From positions 13,475,513 through 13,539,512 of the forward strand of contig CM057147.1 of the NCBI GenBank assembly GCA_029964075.1: 64,000 nt of DNA, in the 5' to 3' direction. The notes under the pieces were generated by a model that saw nothing but the letters and a program-made list of their open reading frames with translations, made no database searches and was not told where the DNA came from. Of this stretch, positions 58,206 to 64,000 are shown piece after piece; the stretch's first letter is position 1, and every line of letters begins with the position of its first letter. The position numbers and the translations under genes are program-made. The stretch comes from Patiria pectinifera (lineage: Eukaryota > Echinodermata > Asteroidea > Valvatida > Asterinidae).

Positions 58206-59197
58206 CATTGATTTGACCAACAGATGTCGAATGAGCCATAACAATGTTGTTTTTTTTCGGAAAAATGTCACGCTTATCTCATTCATGGTTTAGTGCATAC
58301 ATTTTCTAACATCATTAAAAGTGTTCTACAGTACATGTGTGTAAATCCATTTTATCTGCTGAATCTATATAGGAATGATGACTGTGTCGGTAAAAATATG
58401 AACACGACAAGTATAAAAAAAATAATACGATTTATTTACTTCTTTTCTCCTAATACCAATTTTATCTCTACTAACAGTAAGTAATCTGCACTTCAATCGA
58501 TATAAACAAAATAAAATAAACATTGGGCACAAAACATGCGAAGAATGTGATTGTGCTTCGCGCAAATAATGAAAACGACAATACTTTTGTCTGAGCGCCA
58601 GTTCAATATTTCATCAATTCACCAGCGTCAGTGCGGTAAGCTTGACAGAATATCAAATAATAGGCCTACCATGCAAATGCAGAAGCACATTGGTACGTTC
58701 CTGTTCATGTAGACAATGCAATGTTTTAAATAACATTCATAAATACCTAAGACAGTTTACGCATTCCTATTGGTCGAGAGCCCATCACGTGGCCAGTCTT
58801 AAACGGATGATAAAGACATGGCTAGCTGGTCTTAAACACTTTTCAAGTGTCACAATAAAATGTGGACTCCTAAAAATCCAGTGCCTCTTATCGTTTCATT
58901 GGTTGAACGTTCACAATCCTCACGTAGGCATGCGCAACACTACCAGGGAGTCAGAATTTTATAGTTCTAAATTCAAAACCCAACGCACCAGGTGCGTTCT
59001 GCGCGACATCGGGCAGAACATGATACGCGCGCGTCAATCTCCATAAAAGGGTTGTTTACATCTTACTCGCCAGCTGAACACTCCATTATTTTGCAGGAGG
59101 GATGTTTCAAAAAGCATAAAGTGAATTTGTTGAACAAAATCGGGATGTTTTGAACGAATTATATGATTTTTTTTTTACCGAAAAGGTATTTATGAAT
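58206..59197. other. Intergenic, no gene seen
   Basis: The longest frame (58642-59046, plus) has no ATG start and no recognisable motif, so I do not call it a gene. Confidence 0.4.
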
Positions 59198-59362
59198 GGG
59201 AATAAATATGTGCTCCGTCGGTATTTATCACTCTGTTTAATACCACTTAGAGTCTGGGTGCTGATAATTACCCTCGCCTCCGGCTCGGGTAATTTTCAGC
59301 ACCCAGACTCTAAGTGGTATTAAACAGAGTGATAAAAACCTCCGTAGCACACATTTATTCCC
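59198..59362. mobile_element. Perfect-hairpin MITE downstream of the PKS gene
   Basis: Two nearly identical inverted arms of about 76 bp (GGGAATAAAT... to ...AATTACCC) enclose a short GC-rich loop (CGCCTCCGGCTC). 165 bp, non-coding. Confidence 0.8.
59354..59359 (-). promoter_or_regulatory. Candidate poly(A) signal AATAAA for the PKS gene
   Basis: On the minus strand AATAAA lies 125 bp past the PKS stop codon, inside the outer arm of the hairpin MITE. I see no other AATAAA between it and the stop. Confidence 0.4.
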
Positions 59363-59483
59363 TTAATTAAAGCAGGAAGAATGTAATCAGTGAAGGGGGG
59401 GGGGTGGAATGTGTACTGAAAGCACGCCATCCTGTTGTCATTAAATTTGCAGAAACGACTGGAATAATAAATTCCTGAGTAGT

Positions 59484-62400
59484 TCAATTTGTTCTTATTT
59501 TCTTGCACGTCAGAAAAATTTCCTTCAAAATCTCTGCCGCGTTTGTAAGAATGTACATGTGCCTCCCGGGCAAGGTGATCTTCTTAAAGTTATGCTTTTT
59601 GGACCTCTCCCACTCCCAGCCGTCAAGGTGTTTAGGTTGAACAAAGCCATCTTGTTTCCCACCAAAAGCTGTGATGTCACATGGCAACGGGTTCTGGTGT
59701 TTTCCAACGTAGCTTTTCACCATTTGAATGCCGGCCTCTAAGCAGGGTAACAACCGTCGCATGAGGGCAGGGTTGAGGAAGGCTTCATCATCCATGAAAC
59801 TGAACTTCACTTGTTTCATCTTTGCTAAATTTGCAAAGAGCTTTGGGTGGTTCTCCAGGGTCTTTCTCAACGTTTCAAAAGTTTCTGGTGAGATATTAAG
59901 CTCTTCTGGATGAGGATAAGGTGTTGTCGGTGCGTACCAAGCACTGACGAACAGGTAGCGAGGGCACATGCTTTCTTCCTTCAGAAGGAGATGAGAAACT
60001 TCGAATGCGATCAGACTGCCCATGCTGTGACCAAAAAATACGAAGGGAAAATCTGATAGATGTGGTACGAGCTCATCGTGGACAAGCCGTACAATATTGC
60101 TCATGTCTGTCAGTGGTTGCTCGCTTTCACGCCCTTCCCAACCAGGCAGCTGTATCATCAAGACTTGGATTCCAAATGGAAGTAGATGTTGTATCCATTG
60201 TGAAAACAACGAAGGTCCTGCGCCGTTGGAAGGAAAGCATACAAGCTTCACTCGCAGCGCTGATGGTACCTCACCCTCGATAACAAATGTCTTCTCTTCG
60301 GAGACTTCATTAACAAAACCACTCTGGGTGGTTGAATCTACCTTCGCCAGTATTTGTCTTGTGATGTTTTTCGAAAGCTCCTGGATCGTGTTCTTGTCGT
60401 TTAGCAGATCCACAGCTCCCACGGTGACCTGAAACTGTTGGCTGATCATCTGGCTGACCTCTGAAGCCATGAGGGAATCCAAACCAAGAGCCATGGGAGA
60501 GGCATCATGCGGAGGCTCATCAGACAACCCAAGGTGTTGACTGAGAAGTTTGGCCAAAGTCTTGATAACTACCTCTCTGGCTTTGGCGAATGGAAGCTTC
60601 AATATTGACTGCAGCAGGGTATCATTAGTGTCAGTTAGATACACATTTCTGTCTTGAAACAACTCCTTCATCATGGATATGGTTCCATGTTTTTCTCTAA
60701 AGTGTTGTATCATGAGACCACGATGCGTCGCAGCGTACAGCTTTCTATTAAAGAAACCTGAGATTCCCAGCTGTGGTTGACTAACCGACAAAGCACAACC
60801 GATAACACCAAGAGCTTCCTCAGGACTCATGCTTTCTACGCCCGTCTTCTCCCACATGTCAACAAGACCTCCACGAACTGCAAACCCAACGTCATTTATC
60901 AAACCAAGCTGCACTGCAGTCGCTGGTAAATTACGCATGTGTCGAAATTGGGCAAGGGCGTTCAAGAAGACATTGGCTGCACAGTAGCTGCCTTGTCCCG
61001 CATTGCCAATCAGAGACACAATGGAAGAGGTCATGATGAAATGATCGAGTTCGATGCCAAGCTTAAGCGTCAACTGGTGCAGGAGAAGTGCCCCATAAGC
61101 CTTTGGAGCCATGACACTGTTCCATGACTCAGCTGTGATATTTTGAATGAATCCATCGCCGAAGACAGCAGCGCAGTGGAATATGCCTTTCAAAGCTGGC
61201 CACTTGTCATCTTTCATTCCCTTTAGTGCCCTTTCAACTTCGGTGGCATTAGAAACATCCAACTGTATGTGTCGTACTATGGCACCGACTTCCTCTCCTC
61301 TTGAAATTACCTCTTGTAATTCATCATTAATTACCCCTCTTGAACCAGCGTAGATGTATCGAGCTCCTCTTGAAATAAGCCACTCTAGAAGTCTAAGACC
61401 AAACCCCTTAGTTCCTCCTGTGATGAAGTAGGTGGATTCTCCATCAGCAACGAAACCATCTTTCTCAAGAGAAGGTGGCAACATAAGCTCCGCTGATCCC
61501 ACCTCGATGACCTCACATTTGGGAATTTCAGTATTTTGTGCAGCCAGAGAAGACAGTTCCTTAACATTGTGGGTTTTACATGTCAGATGGCTACCTTTAA
61601 CATTAGGATCAAACATGTTCCAAAGATTCGACAGAGTAGCTGATATCTCAGCACCGGATAATCCATCAACTGCTGACTGGAGATCAGTATCGAAGGCAGC
61701 AATCTTCATCTTTGAAGGAAGCATCGGAAGTCTTGCATCTTGTCTCAGTCTTTGCATTATCACAACAGTGGCGTTTCTTCTCAACTTTGGCAACAACGAA
61801 TGCAGTGTATGATCCAAGGATGACGATCCGAGAGACAGAAACAGCACATCAAATGAGGCTTCATCTATCTCTCTGAGACACCTCACAGGTATCTCTGTTT
61901 TAGTTTCAGTGAGATCATCAGGGCAATCAGCTAAGAGGACTGCTTCAGCTCCCAATTTAGTTGACAGGTGAATCGTTGCGATACCACAACTATTAAGAGA
62001 GTCGAACTTGAACCCGAGACGCATAGCAGCAGATATTTGCAAAGTCTGATCGAAGAAGACGGCGGTTGGAAAGTAATCGTTAACGATACTGACTGCTTCT
62101 TTGGGCGTGAGATGGGAAGGCACCTCAACTAAATCCTGTGACAAAGCGGTCATACACGATTTGACTTCATCACAAGAAGTAAGACCCAAGTACGTTTTAC
62201 TGACATCTTTTGATTCCGATGGGTCGACTCGACCAGCGTACACGAATGTGTTTGGTCCTACATGGCTGTCCCCTTCCACCTTCTGCCTGTTACAAACACT
62301 GAAAGCTTCGACCTTCACCCGGACAGTGTCTGAATTGGTGTCATCAAACTTATTGGGAGGACTTTTCTGAATGAAGATACGATGACGATCAGACACCTTG

Positions 62401-64000
62401 TGATCACCAACTGACCAGAACCTTGTTGGCACTACTCCAGAAGCTTTAGAGAGATTTTCCATTTTCAAGCGAGGTAAAAAGAAATTCACTATGGGAGCTT
62501 GATAGTCTTCGTTTGTGGAGTTTAATGTCCTTGCGGCGACAACATCTTCGTCATTCAGATAATAATCTGCCTTGTTAAGTATTTCCTGAGCAATCTTGGC
62601 GCACTCAAGGCTGCTTGCCATCATGGGCAGGTCAACAGTAAACACTCTAATTGAAGGCTCTTCATGGCTGACTGTGACTCCAATGGTATTCAGGATCGCT
62701 GCAAATGGGTTGACGTCGTCCTCTTCTCTGGCACGTTGCGAACCTTTCGTGAAGATGATCAACTTGGCCTTTATCCCCTCCTCCAGTAAGGCATTGACGA
62801 CGGAGTAGCAAAACAACATTCCCTTTTGACACTCCTCAAACTCATTCATTGACATGACCGTTGCCGAATTTAAATGAACATCAGACATTTCTGTTTTCAT
62901 CATGATCAGAAGCGCCTCAGATTCTGTATTGTCTGAAACGACGGCGACTGCCTGTTGCACAACATCGGCCTTTTTCGTATCAAGTACAGTAATATCCCAG
63001 GCTTTTGCCTTCACTAGCGAATCAACGAATGAAGTACTTACTTCTGTATCATCTGGGAAGACGACCACCTTCTTTTTAGCACTTGGGAATTCGGATGGCT
63101 CATTTGCAACTACCACTGACCTAATATTTTCCCATGATAGACTCCATACCTGCGGCTCGAACTTATCAGTTTGAATGGTTTCAAACACAAGTCCTCTCAC
63201 TGAACAGAATACTTTCTTTGTGTCTGAGTCAGCCACATCAATATCACAAAATAGCTGGTCCTTTCCGCCAATCTTCACGTGGATACAAACATGCGGTGAG
63301 GTTGGTGTAGAGAGAGTAAACGTCTTGATGCTTTTTGGGACCCGATACACAGGCTGCAATGTTTTGCCGGAAGCCTCCATTTCTGCTTCTGTCGCTAATG
63401 CTAGGAGCACGGCAAACGCTTGCAAGATACAGTCCATAAAAGCTGGATGGTAGACGTAACGATGAAATTCTCTCTGCACACTGGGAGGGGCATTAGCATA
63501 CAATATACATTCTCGAAAATCTTTCGACATTGAAACCTTCTGAACGCCTCTGAATGCCGATCCCAGTTCGAACCCAGAACCGCTTGCCTTGGTGTAAAAT
63601 TCCTTACCTTGTAGGATCTCTTCACACCTTGAGATGATGCTCTCTACATCAACTGTAGCTGTCATTAACTCACTAAGATTGACTGCAGATGGAGGGATTA
63701 TTTTCAGGTGACAATGTTGGATCCATGTTCCTCTGGACGTGTCGTGGCTCCGGAGCGTGAATAGAAATTGCTCCGACGTCTTCTTCTCAACTGTCGTCTC
63801 TAAGGTACCTTCGCAATTTGAGGCAAACATGAATCGATCAAATGTCAGTCCACTTAGAATCAGTGGATAGGGATCAGAGGTCATCGATCGAGCTGCAGCA
63901 AGAGCTGTCTCCGTGTAAGCAGCAGCAGGGACAACTACAGCCCCCTGCAGGACGTGATCCTGAACCCAAGGTACCCGAGATGCATTCAGGTCAGCTCGCC
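59484..64000 (-). CDS. Type I reducing polyketide synthase, C-terminal part (partial at window edge)
   Basis: 1504 codons are open without an intron and run off the window edge; KS and AT should lie beyond it. Residues are numbered from the internal ATG at 63884, which is not the true start. Domains in order: DH (from before 1 to about 230) with HxxxGxxxxP just upstream of that ATG and HPAFMD at 146-151; a structural pseudo-KR (about 245-440, includes DDVNPFAA); an ER-like domain (about 445-800) lacking the glycine-rich NADPH loop; KR (about 815-1000) with TGGTKGFG at 822-829 and catalytic Ser954, Tyr967, Asn971; ACP (about 1085-1160) with GLDSL and phosphopantetheine Ser1137; TE (about 1190-1460) with GHSMG nucleophile Ser1287, Asp1412 and His1442. 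There is no methyltransferase domain. The enzyme should build a partly reduced, unsaturated chain on its ACP and release it by hydrolysis or cyclisation. Animal FAS-like PKS is the nearest concept; an actual FAS is unlikely given the GHSMG-type TE and defective ER. Confidence 0.92.
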   Translation of the reverse strand, partial: RADLNASRVPWVQDHVLQGAVVVPAAAYTETALAAARSMTSDPYPLILSGLTFDRFMFASNCEGTLETTVEKKTSEQFLFTLRSHDTSRGTWIQHCHLKIIPPSAVNLSELMTATVDVESIISRCEEILQGKEFYTKASGSGFELGSAFRGVQKVSMSKDFRECILYANAPPSVQREFHRYVYHPAFMDCILQAFAVLLALATEAEMEASGKTLQPVYRVPKSIKTFTLSTPTSPHVCIHVKIGGKDQLFCDIDVADSDTKKVFCSVRGLVFETIQTDKFEPQVWSLSWENIRSVVVANEPSEFPSAKKKVVVFPDDTEVSTSFVDSLVKAKAWDITVLDTKKADVVQQAVAVVSDNTESEALLIMMKTEMSDVHLNSATVMSMNEFEECQKGMLFCYSVVNALLEEGIKAKLIIFTKGSQRAREEDDVNPFAAILNTIGVTVSHEEPSIRVFTVDLPMMASSLECAKIAQEILNKADYYLNDEDVVAARTLNSTNEDYQAPIVNFFLPRLKMENLSKASGVVPTRFWSVGDHKVSDRHRIFIQKSPPNKFDDTNSDTVRVKVEAFSVCNRQKVEGDSHVGPNTFVYAGRVDPSESKDVSKTYLGLTSCDEVKSCMTALSQDLVEVPSHLTPKEAVSIVNDYFPTAVFFDQTLQISAAMRLGFKFDSLNSCGIATIHLSTKLGAEAVLLADCPDDLTETKTEIPVRCLREIDEASFDVLFLSLGSSSLDHTLHSLLPKLRRNATVVIMQRLRQDARLPMLPSKMKIAAFDTDLQSAVDGLSGAEISATLSNLWNMFDPNVKGSHLTCKTHNVKELSSLAAQNTEIPKCEVIEVGSAELMLPPSLEKDGFVADGESTYFITGGTKGFGLRLLEWLISRGARYIYAGSRGVINDELQEVISRGEEVGAIVRHIQLDVSNATEVERALKGMKDDKWPALKGIFHCAAVFGDGFIQNITAESWNSVMAPKAYGALLLHQLTLKLGIELDHFIMTSSIVSLIGNAGQGSYCAANVFLNALAQFRHMRNLPATAVQLGLINDVGFAVRGGLVDMWEKTGVESMSPEEALGVIGCALSVSQPQLGISGFFNRKLYAATHRGLMIQHFREKHGTISMMKELFQDRNVYLTDTNDTLLQSILKLPFAKAREVVIKTLAKLLSQHLGLSDEPPHDASPMALGLDSLMASEVSQMISQQFQVTVGAVDLLNDKNTIQELSKNITRQILAKVDSTTQSGFVNEVSEEKTFVIEGEVPSALRVKLVCFPSNGAGPSLFSQWIQHLLPFGIQVLMIQLPGWEGRESEQPLTDMSNIVRLVHDELVPHLSDFPFVFFGHSMGSLIAFEVSHLLLKEESMCPRYLFVSAWYAPTTPYPHPEELNISPETFETLRKTLENHPKLFANLAKMKQVKFSFMDDEAFLNPALMRRLLPCLEAGIQMVKSYVGKHQNPLPCDITAFGGKQDGFVQPKHLDGWEWERSKKHNFKKITLPGRHMYILTNAAEILKEIFLTCKKIRTN

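Noticed and set aside
58642..59046. 134-residue plus-strand frame near the PKS 3' end
   Set aside because: Starts at TTG, lacks motifs and has irregular composition.
60005..63453. Several plus-strand frames of 60-126 residues opposite the PKS
   Set aside because: Antisense shadows of the strongly coding minus strand.
1..64000. CRISPR arrays, operons, bacterial promoters or an integrated bacterial segment
   Set aside because: No regularly spaced direct repeats with unique spacers and no gene clusters. Introns, SINEs and MITEs show eukaryotic DNA throughout, including on the contig that holds the PKS.
59484..64000. Ordinary animal fatty acid synthase
   Set aside because: The ER nucleotide-binding loop is missing and the TE motif is GHSMG, so complete reduction to a saturated fatty acid is not supported.

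Overview
The window is animal nuclear DNA: AT-rich, intron-containing, gene-poor and packed with small DNA transposons, tRNA-derived SINEs and decayed non-LTR retrotransposons. A type I polyketide synthase gene beside ordinary metazoan genes, the repeat style and the apparent high heterozygosity suggest a marine invertebrate, with an echinoderm or related deuterostome as my best guess. The species cannot be fixed from sequence alone.

The dominant architecture is a very large, near-identical inverted repeat. Bases 1-12555 are mirrored by about 27261-38171. Each arm carries the same series: a tRNA-derived SINE, an array-bearing hAT-like MITE, a second MITE, a long-terminal-inverted-repeat element with an RTE-like retrotransposon remnant inside, and a single-exon UBE2QL1-type E2 gene pointing toward the centre. 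The left arm ends at a 500-N assembly gap (12556-13055). The arms differ by SNPs, an approximately 1.8-kb non-LTR insertion present only on the left, and an approximately 120-bp indel. This pattern fits two haplotypes of one locus scaffolded head to head at least as well as a true palindrome. The spacer (13056-27260) has no recognisable gene, only MITEs, local repeats and two weak orphan-exon candidates.

From 38.2 to 43.6 kb lies a complete three-exon lathosterol oxidase (SC5D) gene on the minus strand. A local repeat family has colonised its first intron and 3' end, and a hairpin MITE abuts its last splice acceptor. From 43.6 to 59.2 kb there is no gene, but several elements are well delimited: a piggyBac-like MITE with TTAA flanks, a TIR element with a 10-bp target duplication, a mariner-like MITE and an L2/CR1-type remnant.

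The right end (59484-64000, minus strand) is the C-terminal 1504 residues of a modular reducing polyketide synthase: DH, structural pseudo-KR, degenerate ER, KR, ACP and thioesterase. It is uninterrupted by introns and runs off the window edge. The KS and AT domains should lie just outside. A hairpin MITE 125 bp downstream of its stop carries the only nearby AATAAA. The three gene types (ubiquitin conjugation, sterol desaturation, polyketide synthesis) show no evident functional link. The PKS is the gene most likely to be biologically distinctive.
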